A stretch of DNA of 64,000 nt from Stigonema ocellatum SAG 48.90 = DSM 106950 (GTDB taxonomy: Bacteria; Cyanobacteriota; Cyanobacteriia; Cyanobacteriales; Nostocaceae). Below the pieces are notes generated by a model. The model had not been told where the DNA came from. It did not search any database and saw only the letters and a list, made by a program, of their open reading frames with translations. The position numbers were made by a program, and so were the translations under genes. The stretch is taken from the NCBI GenBank assembly GCA_016903675.1, contig JADQBA010000001.1:124001-188000 (forward strand), written 5' to 3'. This document shows positions 34,279 to 41,736 of the stretch, one piece after another. Each line of letters opens with the position of its first letter. The first letter of the stretch is position 1.

Positions 34279-34283
34279 AGTTA

Positions 34284-34532
34284 TTATTCTCGCTTCGGCG
34301 TTCCATGAAGATAATGGTCATGGTGATGTGCCAGATCGTCAATACCCATATCAACTGCACAGTCTTTAATTAACTGTCTCAGTTTATCCCAATCTGAGTC
34401 CTCTTTTGGTGCTAGGTGTTGGGTGTTGTCCTCTTCTACAAAAACAATGATGACTGGCTGTCCCTCGCGCCCTTCTATTGATTCGCTTGGGTGAACGACA
34501 CCATTTTGAAATGTACCTTTGACTGACAGCAT
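34284..34532 (-). CDS. Antitoxin partner of the VapC-like toxin
   Basis: The 82 residues start with a short beta region (VKGTFQNGVVHPSESIEGREGQPVIIVFVEE) as in DUF104/AF2212-like antitoxins, then an acidic helical tail (DWDKLRQLIKDCAVDMGIDDLAHHHDHYL) that would wrap the PIN toxin. It starts at ATG 34532 and is coupled to the toxin gene. The pair is probably autoregulated from a promoter in 34533-34600. Confidence 0.8.
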   Translation of the reverse strand: MLSVKGTFQNGVVHPSESIEGREGQPVIIVFVEEDNTQHLAPKEDSDWDKLRQLIKDCAVDMGIDDLAHHHDHYLHGTPKRE

Positions 34533-34681
34533 AGCTTTTTTTCCCTTGCTTCTATATAAATTATGATAGAGCCGCGTTGTGGTAAAGTTTAAGGGGACTG
34601 GTTGTGCTTTAAGTTAAGGGTTTTCAGCTTTCGCGGCGACAGGCACAGTTTGCTCAAGCCATACAGTTCGAGAGAACTGCC

Positions 34682-34771
34682 AAAAGTGAATGGGACTGGC
34701 GATCGCGCTCGGTTTTTGTTGTAGGTGATGCAGACCAGTCCATCTATTCATTTAGGATGGCTGATTTTACC
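34682..34771 (+). pseudogene. Fragment copied from pcrA (piece 1)
   Basis: These 90 bases equal 20647-20736 of the pcrA gene with a single change (TGTTGTA for TGTGGTA). They encode the helicase motif III region ending RMADFT. The match stops abruptly on both sides. The right edge joins directly to a decayed antitoxin gene read from the other strand, whose last codons run into this fragment. Confidence 0.9.
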
Positions 34772-35197
34772 CTGCCCATTCTTGAGGATGGCAATGGCAG
34801 CCGGGTCATGGTCGAGTAGTATAAGCGCACTGGTGATTGCGCGACTAGGCAATAGGTCCCCAGCCTCGTATTTTTGAAATGCCCGTGGTCCACCACCAAT
34901 CGGTTATTGAACCAGTTCTCAATAGCGATCGCGCTTACTGGATACTGCATTCGATTTGCGAACGGTCGTGATGAAGCTCGGATCGACAATCGACGCATTC
35001 ACCTGTTTGTTAAGTGCCAACATTGCCGCGTTGACGCGCATTGATTCGGCCAGATCGAAGACGGCATCATTGCAGGCAGGGCAAAAATCACCAGTTATTG
35101 CCGTGATGATGGTCGATTCGCCTTTATAGGTGTATGCCATGTCGCGGGTATCATGCACTAGTTCCGCTTCTGCGCAAGATGGACATTTCATAGTCAT
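34748..35197 (-). pseudogene. Decayed MqsA-type antitoxin (YgiT zinc finger plus HTH)
   Basis: From ATG 35197 (AAGGAG upstream) it reads MKCPSCAEAELVHDTRDMAY, GDFCPACNDAVFD with the two zinc CxxC pairs, and NKQVNASIVDPSFITTVRK. The same frame then contains TGA and TAA stops within five codons before resuming as IGGGPRAFQKYEAGDLLPSR and LILLDHDPAAIAILKN, the HTH part. The stops sit where the first HTH helix should be, and a HIP1 octamer lies in that segment. The 3' end has been joined to the pcrA fragment. No toxin gene accompanies it. Confidence 0.8.
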
Positions 35198-35238
35198 AGC
35201 TCCTTGAACGATACGATGAGTACGTCATGAATGACCGT

Positions 35239-35464
35239 CGTTCCCATGCTCAGCATGGGAACACATACCAGGAGGCTCCGCCTAGGGTGTTGACTCTGTG
35301 CTTTTTTCGAGGGGAAAATTTCATGCAGTTTTTGTGATTCTAAACTGGAGGCAGAGCCTCCAATAATGGATTCCCAGCCTCAGGCTGGGAATCAGGAAAA
35401 TGCATGAGGCATAAACGAGTAAATTACATCAAAGTCAACAGCCTAGGCTCCGCCTCCCCTGTAA
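35239..35464. repeat. Cluster of dispersed palindromes
   Basis: 35239-35284 is the CGTTCCCATGCTCAGCATGGGAAC unit also seen after pcrA. 35346-35362 is TGGAGGC-AGA-GCCTCCA. 35369-35393 is a perfect hairpin with 12-bp arms (GATTCCCAGCCT). 35441-35457 repeats GCTCCGCCTCCCC. The cluster separates the MqsA remnant from the second pcrA fragment and probably marks the point where the ancestral copy was broken. Confidence 0.65.
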
Positions 35465-35502
35465 CCATACTTTATCGGACCAACGCCCAATCTCGCCCGT
35501 TT
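35465..35502 (+). pseudogene. Fragment copied from pcrA (piece 2)
   Basis: These 38 bases match 21029-21066 of pcrA with one change (the ILYRTNAQSRPF region). It is the second, downstream piece in the same order and orientation as piece 1, so the two look like survivors of one pcrA copy, with foreign sequence between them and part of the copy deleted. Confidence 0.8.
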
Positions 35503-35545
35503 TCTAATAACTAAATAGGTTGACCTTGTATGGGGTAGAAGTAGG

Positions 35546-36469
35546 TTAAAGATGACTAAACCAGGACTCGTCAATCTTGACTACCTCAATAGTTTTAGTT
35601 TCCACTCCTAAGTTCAGATCCTTAAGGATGCCGCATAGCTGGCTGCCGTCAATTAAATCGAGGGCGGGTGCCCCATCCCTGGTAGCCTCTTTTTTAGCTT
35701 CACTAGTAAACGTGCCGGTCGTGAGGAATAGCCCTTTGTCTGTCCTACCTACCATTGCCCCTCGAAAGTCTCGGATTTCCCCAGGTCCAACCGAACCCGT
35801 GTATCGCTTGCACTGAAAAAAGACTTGAAAGCTTAAAAGTGCAATTCTGAGAACTCCGATGCCGTCAATGCCTCCATCGCCTCTCTTCCCGGTTACCTGA
35901 ACTTTGATAAAACCAGATGCTCTGAGGATACGCTGACATAGCCGTTCAAAGGCATCAGGAGGAATTTTCTGAAGTATAGATAGCAGCCTTTCTACCCACA
36001 AATCGGATTCGACTGGTATGGGAGCGTCCTCCGAAAGGTCATTGCTTGGTTGGGGTATGCTTGGTTCAGGGTAAATCAACGGCTGAGCATTACTAGGATC
36101 AACGCCATTAGTCGTTTGACTCTTATTGGCTTTGGTGTATGTTTGTTGAACTGCCTGCTTAACTTGTTTTCGGTCAACAGTTTGAAGCGTTCTTCCCTTC
36201 TCGGTTAGTGACCACAAGCCGCGCTTGCTACTTTCAATTGCTCCATAGTTCTTAAGATAGGTTCGAGCCCAAGCCATTCGATAATCAATTTCCGTCTGTG
36301 GACCTTCTTTATGCAGGACACTTTGCTGCTCCTCGGAGTACCCTTCTAACTCACAGACCTTTTCAGAAATTTCTTGGATAGTGCCAGACCCCCCCAGAGC
36401 TTTCAGGGCTTTTACAATAGGTTCAAAAAGTTCGTCAAAGGTAGGGATGTTGGTTGAGGGTATATACAT
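35546..36469 (-). CDS. Mrr-type restriction endonuclease
   Basis: The 307 residues have an Mrr N-terminal winged-helix domain (about 10-100, IQEISEKVCELEGYSEEQQ, GLWSLTEKGR) and a C-terminal Mrr catalytic domain from about 165. The nuclease core is Glu175, Asp202 in GDGGIDG and the Gln219-Cys220-Lys221 triplet in FFQCKRYTG, all intact. GLFLTTGTFTSEAKKEA follows. Mrr enzymes cleave DNA carrying methylation foreign to the host. There is no methylase next to it, as usual for a type IV enzyme. It starts at ATG 36469; a later ATG is possible. Confidence 0.88.
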   Translation of the reverse strand: MYIPSTNIPTFDELFEPIVKALKALGGSGTIQEISEKVCELEGYSEEQQSVLHKEGPQTEIDYRMAWARTYLKNYGAIESSKRGLWSLTEKGRTLQTVDRKQVKQAVQQTYTKANKSQTTNGVDPSNAQPLIYPEPSIPQPSNDLSEDAPIPVESDLWVERLLSILQKIPPDAFERLCQRILRASGFIKVQVTGKRGDGGIDGIGVLRIALLSFQVFFQCKRYTGSVGPGEIRDFRGAMVGRTDKGLFLTTGTFTSEAKKEATRDGAPALDLIDGSQLCGILKDLNLGVETKTIEVVKIDESWFSHL

Positions 36470-36728
36470 GTACTTGGATTTTGATTTCTACACGCTCACA
36501 CTTAGAATTCCCTTAACTGCATTGACACTACCACCGTCCTTTCGTCCAGCGTATTGTTTGGTGTAGAAGATTGTGCAGAAAATTCTCGCAACTCTTTTGC
36601 GGTTTAATATCAAAGCTTGTTCATACTTTTGGCAAGTCTGTTATTAACGAGAGCCGTGCTGGGTCGTTTTTCATGGTTTAGTGTAAACTCCAGAAGAAAA
36701 CTATTGGATTTCTTCTGTCAATATGATA

Positions 36729-36744
36729 ACATGAAATTTCATGT
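36729..36744. promoter_or_regulatory. Perfect 16-bp palindrome, candidate operator of the Phd locus
   Basis: ACATGAAATTTCATGT is a perfect palindrome ending one base before the AAGGAG ribosome-binding site of the Phd-type antitoxin frame. Phd/YefM antitoxins repress their own operon by binding such palindromes, so this is a likely autoregulatory operator, here left beside a frameshifted gene. Confidence 0.5.
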
Positions 36745-36751
36745 AAAGGAG

Positions 36752-37076
36752 ATGACCATGCTTGATGCACGGGAGATTTATCCTCTTTCGGACTTGAGCG
36801 CGAAATGCTAAACAGTTCATTGAACAATTACAGGAAAGTCACAAACCGATTGTTCTTACCGTCAACGGCAAGGCATCGGTAATCATGCAGGATGCGGCAT
36901 CGTATCAAGAATTACTGGACGAATTAACAGTATTCAGGTCAGCCGCCATGATTCGGCAAGGTATGGCAGAAGCAGCAGCAGGCCAAGATCGGGATGCGGT
37001 GGAAGCCCTGGAAGAATTGCGGTTAAAGCATGACATACCACAAGCTATCACTGATGGTGGCTCCCCCATACCCTAA
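36752..37076 (+). pseudogene. Frameshifted Phd/YefM-type antitoxin
   Basis: From ATG 36752 (AAGGAG upstream) it reads MTMLDAREIYPLSDL. A frameshift near 36805 moves the rest, NAKQFIEQLQESHKPIVLTVNGKASVIMQDAASYQELL, into another frame that continues to DRDAVEALEELRLKH. The text is otherwise a complete Phd fold with acidic tail. No ParE/Doc toxin gene follows. Resequencing could show whether the shift is real. Confidence 0.8.
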
Positions 37077-37182
37077 AACTCCATTCCAAGAGTAGGTGGA
37101 GTTTTTTATTGATTTTCCCAATTCTACCGCCTGATTGTCTATAATAGAGTCGCCAATTACGCTCAATGCTTGCGAGGTGAGC

Positions 37183-37443
37183 ATGACGACTTTAGTAAAA
37201 GCTCAGAAAATATACGATGAATTTCTTGATTTTATAGCTCAAGGAACTAGCCCAGAAAGTGTGACTAAGTTTCAATTTTCTGAAACGACAAAAGAACAGA
37301 TAGAAGATTTAGTTGAACGCGCCAAAATAGCAGATTTATCCCCGCCCGAAAAAACCGAACTCGAACAGTTTTTAGTAGTTGAGCATCTAATTAGATTGGC
37401 GAAAGCTAAAGCTCATCAATACCTTCAATCTGTCTCTCACTAG
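37183..37443 (+). CDS. Small helical protein upstream of an HNH nuclease gene
   Basis: The 86 residues (MTTLVKAQKIYDEFLDFIAQG, FSETTKEQIEDLVERAKIADL, EKTELEQFLVVEHLIRLAKAKA) are all helical and soluble. ATG 37183 follows GAGGTGAG; an upstream in-frame start at 37135 is less likely. It ends 13 bases before the HNH frame. Small helical proteins like this often precede HNH genes in cyanobacteria, so the two may be a unit. Its function is unknown; an antitoxin-like or regulatory role is only a guess. Confidence 0.65.
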   Translation: MTTLVKAQKIYDEFLDFIAQGTSPESVTKFQFSETTKEQIEDLVERAKIADLSPPEKTELEQFLVVEHLIRLAKAKAHQYLQSVSH

Positions 37444-37456
37444 AGAGAGATTAATT

Positions 37457-37914
37457 ATGCCTCGACTCTACATAACTAAAGAACTGAAACAATTAGTCAG
37501 TAATCGGGCTGATTTTTTGTGTGAATATTGTCTGATTTCTGAAGAAGATAGCGGTGGGTGTCAATTTGACCACGTTATCAGTGTCAAGCATGGGGGTGAA
37601 ACGACTGCGGAAAATTTAGCCAATATTGTTTGTATTGTAACCTAAATAAAGGGACAGATTTAGGGTCAATTATTTGGCGCACAGGTGATCTGGTGAGATT
37701 TTTTAATCCTAGACGAGAGCGATGGTCTGAGCATTTTTGCCTCTTAGGTGCAATGATTCAACCTTTAACAGATATTGGGGAAGTCACAGCCAGAATTTTA
37801 CAGTTTAATAGTAGCGATCGCCTCTTAGAAAGACAATTGTTTATTGAGGTAAATAGATACCCTTCACCTGTGTTTTTTCATTGCATTAAAAGTAGATTTT
37901 ATACTATCTTTTAA
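37457..37914 (+). pseudogene. Frameshifted HNH endonuclease
   Basis: ATG 37457 gives MPRLYITKELKQLVSNRADFLCEYCLI and FDHVISVKHGGETTAENLANI, with the CxxC and the DH of the HNH site. At about 37630 the frame shifts and the rest reads CNLNKGTDLGSIIW, VRFFNPRRERWSEHF and GEVTARILQFN. The final codons (after NRYPSP) run past the family's usual end and overlap the convergent gene. As it stands only the first half could be made. Confidence 0.8.
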
Positions 37915-38403
37915 CTCCTCCTCAGGTAAATTTATTTTTTGAGAAACTTTTTCCTCACTTCTAGCTAAAATTTCTTTGACTCTAGTAATTTCATCCAAAG
38001 TTAAAGGTTTGGAACGTATTTCTCTCACTTCGGAAGCAACATTTACAAATTCTAACGCATCACTCAGTACAGATATCATGTGTTTCAGAGAAATTCTAAA
38101 AATCATTAATTCTTTTTTAAGAGTCTCATCTGAGCTATCTATTAGCCCTAAACCATCATCAACTGCACGAAACTGGGATAAAAGGTTTCTTGTCTTATCC
38201 AATCGTTTTTCATCTGTATATTTTTCCCAATTTGCTTCTATTTCATTAGCAATTTTAGGAAGTATTTTATTAATTATTATAAGTTGTTCTCTGAAACTTA
38301 TATACTGAAAATCAGTTGTATCATCATAGTGAAAATCTATTTCTAGATCTAGTTCTCTAGTTAACTTCCCTACCTGTGAGACTTTACGTTCGATTGTCAG
38401 CAT
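37864..38403 (-). CDS. Unknown helical protein
   Basis: The 179 residues are rich in Glu, Lys and Leu, with long predicted helices and no membrane segment: QYISFREQLIIINKILPKIANEIEANWEKY, FRAVDDGLGLID, SLKHMISVLSDALEFVNVAS. ATG 38403 has GAGGCGG about 15 bases upstream. I recognise no family. Its low-GC, AT-rich codon use differs from the core genes, which suggests recent acquisition. Its 3' end overlaps the HNH frame by about 50 bases on the opposite strand. Confidence 0.55.
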   Translation of the reverse strand: MLTIERKVSQVGKLTRELDLEIDFHYDDTTDFQYISFREQLIIINKILPKIANEIEANWEKYTDEKRLDKTRNLLSQFRAVDDGLGLIDSSDETLKKELMIFRISLKHMISVLSDALEFVNVASEVREIRSKPLTLDEITRVKEILARSEEKVSQKINLPEEELKDSIKSTFNAMKKHR

Positions 38404-38409
38404 CTTAGA

Positions 38410-38512
38410 AAACCGCCTCTATTCTAGTTTTGGTTTCTTTAATAAACCTAAGTATCTTTATTATATTCAAGCCAGAAGGACCCAGCAGACCGATAATCTC
38501 ACCCTTGACTCG
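38410..38512 (-). pseudogene. Fragment of an ABC transporter ATP-binding protein
   Basis: A short minus-strand frame reads RVKGEIIGLLGPSG, the start of a Walker A site of an ABC-2 type ATPase, and then leaves the family text (LNIIKILRF) before a stop at about 38408. Only about 14 codons are recognisable. It is one more scrap in a patch of joined gene pieces. Confidence 0.4.
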
Positions 38513-38723
38513 TCTTAGGATCAAGCAATGCACGCAGACTCGCACCCAAAATACCAAAGGCTTCGACTGACTTTCCATCCTGGTAAAATTTCACCCCTGC
38601 TGCTATTTTCAAGTTAAGCAGCAGTTCAACTATATCCTGAACGTAAGCGGCAACGGTGTCATCACCGTATGCTTCCTTAAAGTGGGGGGCTTTTACCAGA
38701 ACTACCACGGCCTGAGCTTGCAC
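38499..38723 (-). pseudogene. Chimeric open frame of unknown origin
   Basis: The 74-codon frame begins in the duplicated leader shared with 22.3 kb and then reads AYGDDTVAAYVQDIVELLLNLKIAAGVKFY and SVEAFGILGASLRALLDP. The second part looks like genuine protein text, but I do not recognise it, and its beginning is borrowed from the repeat. Probably a gene fragment fused to repeat sequence. Confidence 0.3.
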
Positions 38724-38860
38724 TACTAATCACTATTGTTCCATCTGTGATAGGTTAGAAAAGGTAGATGGCGGTTTGTACCATTTTGGAGAGAGAATCA
38801 CCAGATGCAAAGTCGAATAAGTATTCATCCAGATATTTGTAACGGACGACCTCAGATCGC
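38686..38860 (+). repeat. Leader of the DUF433 gene, duplicated at 22330
   Basis: This section, from the GGGGCTTTTACCAGAACTACC region through the first codons of the DUF433 gene, is nearly identical to 22325-22500. It should contain the promoter and ribosome-binding site (TTTTGGAGAGAG) of the toxin-antitoxin pair. Confidence 0.7.
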
Positions 38861-39029
38861 TAACACTCGAATTACTGTGCAAACGGTTATGGAATTTTTA
38901 GGTGCAGGCGATTCCATCGAAGAAATCCTGGAAGAGTATCCCTCTCTGTCACGAGAAGATATTTATGCCTGTATGCAATTCGCGGCAAAGTTGATGGCAA
39001 ATCACTACGAAGTTAGAAAAGTTGCATGA
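38805..39029 (+). CDS. DUF433-family antitoxin
   Basis: The 74 residues match DUF433: RISIHPDICNGRPQIANTRITVQTVMEFLGAGDSIEEILEEYPSLSREDIYACMQFAA. This small winged-helix-like family is the antitoxin of DUF433/DUF5615 pairs, where DUF5615 is a PIN-like (Mut7-C type) toxin. ATG 38805 follows GGAGAG. The stop overlaps the ATG of the truncated toxin frame (ATGA), showing that the original operon was coupled. Confidence 0.85.
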   Translation: MQSRISIHPDICNGRPQIANTRITVQTVMEFLGAGDSIEEILEEYPSLSREDIYACMQFAAKLMANHYEVRKVA

Positions 39030-39094
39030 ATGGATTTTTATTTGATGAAAATCTACCTTCTAAAATCCAATTTACCCTAAAAACAGATGTTTGA
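39026..39094 (+). pseudogene. Truncated DUF5615 (PIN-like) toxin
   Basis: A 22-codon frame starting at the ATGA overlap reads MNGFLFDENLPSKIQFTLKT. FLFDENLP is the conserved N-terminus of DUF5615 toxins, which carry the first catalytic Asp there. The frame ends at 39094 and nothing of the remaining about 90 residues follows. The antitoxin has thus outlived its toxin. Confidence 0.75.
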
Positions 39095-39256
39095 GGGTAG
39101 GCGATCGCATTCTGTTACTAACGACGATATTGAACGATGCCAAAACCATATAAAAATCGTAAGTTTTCGCTTCTTAGTTCAGAAAATGGGACACGATGCA
39201 TTATATAATTATTATCCATAGCGGTGCGCTTCATTTTTTGACGGAGACTACAAAAT

Positions 39257-39886
39257 ATGGTGACAACAGCAAAAAATGCCGAAACCAGGACAGTACTCGA
39301 AAACATTAGCTGGCAAACGTTTAAAGCTATGTTAGCTGAGACTGGTTCGGAGCGGAAAAACAGACTTGCCTATGACGATGGAATAGTAGAAATCATGTCT
39401 CCACTTATGCCACATGAGAACTCCAACCGCTTAATTGAAGTTTTTGTTGGGGTGTTGTGTGAAGAACTGAGTCTGGAAATTAAACGTGTTGGTTCGCTGA
39501 CTTTAACACGCGATGACTTGGAGAAAGGGGGTGAACCAGACAGCAGCTACTATATTCAAAATGAATCCTTAGTTAGGGATAGGGAAAATATAGACTTAGC
39601 CACAGATCCACCGCCAGACCTTGTGCTTGAAGTGGAGTACTCACGTTCTGCCGTAAATAAATTGACTCTTTACGCTTCAATGGGCATACCTGAATTCTGG
39701 CGGTACAACGGTAGCGTCCTGCGCGTTTACAAACTTAGTGGCAAGAAATACGACGAGGTTGAAAGCAGTCCTACCTTTGCAAGAGTACCAGTGAAAGAAA
39801 TTCCGAATTTTATCCAAGCGACTAGAAAGAATGGGGAAATAGCAACTACTCGTACTTTTCGTAGTTGGGTTAGGAGCTTAATATGA
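39257..39886 (+). CDS. Uma2-family putative nuclease
   Basis: The 209 residues belong to the Uma2/DUF820 family: ISWQTFKAMLAE, RLAYDDGIVEIMSPLMPHE, VGSLTLTRDDLEKGGEPDSSYYIQNES, then PPPDLVLEVEYSRSAVNKLTLYASMGIPEFWRY. The catalytic-type acids are the Asp of EPDSSYY and the Glu of LEVEYS. ATG 39257 follows GGAGACTAC. The function is unknown. It differs clearly in sequence from the other four members here, so it is not a recent duplicate. Confidence 0.85.
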   Translation: MVTTAKNAETRTVLENISWQTFKAMLAETGSERKNRLAYDDGIVEIMSPLMPHENSNRLIEVFVGVLCEELSLEIKRVGSLTLTRDDLEKGGEPDSSYYIQNESLVRDRENIDLATDPPPDLVLEVEYSRSAVNKLTLYASMGIPEFWRYNGSVLRVYKLSGKKYDEVESSPTFARVPVKEIPNFIQATRKNGEIATTRTFRSWVRSLI

Positions 39887-40185
39887 GCGATTATTTCAGC
39901 TGTCCCAAACCATCAGATCCACGAGCGCTTTCTTCAAGGCGTTTGTGCCGACTGCTGGATTGAGTATTACATGCATTCCTTGGTAAGACTTGCAGGCAGC
40001 AGAGGAGAAGATTCATACAATATTTAGTTAATGCTCTATGAAGTGATCTTGGACTTCGGGTTCCCCCATCTGACCAGTTCTGGAAACATTAGAACTAACA
40101 CGCAAGTAAGTATCAGTAAACTACAAGAAACATTCACATGTTGCTCACAACCTTGCTATATCTACCCCAGCATTTCAGGTAGTTC
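39887..40185. other. No gene recognised
   Basis: This 300-bp stretch between a Uma2 gene and the convergent flavodoxin-fold gene has only short frames without protein-like text. A GCAGCAGAGGAGAAG patch near 39995 is not followed by a credible gene. Confidence 0.3.
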
Positions 40186-40887
40186 CTATTGTTTTAATTG
40201 CAAGTTTTCATCATAAGCCGCCAACGGGGGATAAGCAATTGAAGGGGTTTCATTAATGCTTAAGAGTCTCTGTTTGTATGCTTCTAGATAAGCTTTGCGA
40301 CCGTCATCTCTAATATGAGCGGCTGAATAAGCAACGAAGGGTGGTAAAACATCAAACCCAACCAAGTACAAAATTCCGTGGTGAATAGGAAACAAAATGG
40401 TATGTATATTACCACCGACACCGTTTTCAGTGTAAGCGTTTTCTGGAGAACCTGTAGTTAAAGAGAGCATTGCTTTCTTTCCTTGAAAAAGACCTTGATC
40501 ATAAAATTTACCATTACCATAGATTCTTCCGTGTACAAATACACGCTCAACCCAACCTTTGAGGATGGCAGGTAGAGAAAACCAACTGATAGGGAACTGA
40601 AAAATCAGGACATCACACCATTCCAGCTTCTCAATTTCTGTGAGAATATCTGGTGCAAATCCATTTACTTCAGATGCGTGTATTTCTTCTAGCAGTTGTT
40701 TGAAATAATTGGGATTTTTTGGTTTAGTGAAGTTATGCCAACCTGTAACTGGGTTAAAATTCATTTGATATAAATCAGAAATCTTCACCTCATGTCCTGC
40801 TGCTTCCAGCACCTCTTTCGCATAGCGGGTTAATGCTCCATTAAAACTTTCGGGTTCTGGGTGAGAATGAACGATGAATACTTTCAT
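40186..40887 (-). CDS. Flavodoxin-fold NAD(P)H:quinone oxidoreductase
   Basis: The 233-residue protein is of the NQO1/MdaB/YwrO flavodoxin-like fold: KVFIVHSHPEPESFNGAL at the flavin phosphate loop, DVLIFQFPISWFSLPAILKGWVERVF (the family hallmark), LSLTTGSPENAY and GFDVLPPFVAYSA. It would use FMN or FAD and NAD(P)H to reduce quinones by two electrons in the cytoplasm. It starts at ATG 40887 and is read in the same direction as, and after, a deleted FAD monooxygenase gene 50 bp upstream. Confidence 0.88.
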   Translation of the reverse strand: MKVFIVHSHPEPESFNGALTRYAKEVLEAAGHEVKISDLYQMNFNPVTGWHNFTKPKNPNYFKQLLEEIHASEVNGFAPDILTEIEKLEWCDVLIFQFPISWFSLPAILKGWVERVFVHGRIYGNGKFYDQGLFQGKKAMLSLTTGSPENAYTENGVGGNIHTILFPIHHGILYLVGFDVLPPFVAYSAAHIRDDGRKAYLEAYKQRLLSINETPSIAYPPLAAYDENLQLKQ

Positions 40888-40939
40888 ACTTTTACTACAC
40901 TTAATTCTTAATTGCCATGAAACGTAAATTCACAAATTA

Positions 40940-41536
40940 CTACAAGCTTGTCAAAAACTTCTTGTTAGATTTTTTCACTTTAGATATCCAACCCTTGTAT
41001 GAATTTAATATTTCTGAATAGGGGACTGAGCTTTCAAATATCAAATCTGACAACGAAGGCACAAAGCGATTAGGAAGTAGCTTGTGCAGAGTTTTCGCAA
41101 CTAATTCCCGAATAAGAAATTCAATAAATAACCCTTTAGCTAGGGGAAATGTGTTATTTCCAAGTTCTACTAAAGCGTGTCCATCTTCTTTACGCCTCAG
41201 AGTAAATTGTGTCAAAGCTTCGGCTAAATTGTCAGAATGCTCATCCAAAAGGGCGAAAAGCGTGACTTGCCATTTTTTTGATAAAAAAACTCCTCCCGTC
41301 ACCGACAAACTTATAGCTTTGACCGCCTCCTCCAATCCATCAATATTACTCAAAGCATTCATCCCTCTTTCGTTAAGAGAGATAGGGAAAGTTCTGGATG
41401 TAGAGAATGAAACAATTCTAGGATCGCTGCGACGTTCATAAATGTCGATTTGGTATTTGTCTCTACGACGCAACAGGTAGTGAGCAAGCAGAAGTCCGCT
41501 TGGTCCAGCACCTACAATAACTACTTTCTTGACCAT
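40940..41536 (-). pseudogene. FAD monooxygenase (kynurenine 3-monooxygenase-like) with an internal deletion
   Basis: The first about 80 residues are a normal FAD Rossmann start (VVIVGAGPSGLLLAHYLLRRRDKYQIDIYERR, FSTSRTFPISLNERGMNAL). The last about 110 residues (LVELGNNTFPLAKGLFIEFLIRELVAKTLHKLLP) look like the helical C-terminus of the same family. The central 200-odd residues with the GD motif and substrate sheet are missing: 198 residues instead of about 400-450. The frame is preserved across the join, so a short protein could still be made, but it cannot be a working monooxygenase. Confidence 0.6.
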
Positions 41537-41543
41537 AATTCTA

Positions 41544-41690
41544 AGGACTTACGCATTAGTTGAAAAACACAATACTTAATCAGACTACTCCCTTACCGGT
41601 CTAAAATTACCTATTTTAACGAACCGCAAAGACGCGAAGTACACGAAGAAAGAAGAGAAGAAGAAAGGTTTTCTTGTAGCGGTTCGGGAG
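41544..41690. repeat. Dispersed repeats: AGGACTTACGCATT border motif and GCAAAGACGCGAAG repeat
   Basis: 41544-41557 equals 3227-3240. 41619-41645 (AACGAACCGCAAAGACGCGAAGTACAC...) recurs at 63889-63912. It is non-coding and lies upstream of the deleted monooxygenase. Confidence 0.55.
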
Positions 41691-41736
41691 TAGCTCTGTT
41701 GAGCGTTTCTATCTTGCCATCGGTGCCGTTTTGGGC

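Noticed and set aside
40031..40216. 61-codon open frame
   Set aside because: No ribosome-binding site, text not protein-like, and it overlaps the end of the flavodoxin-fold gene.
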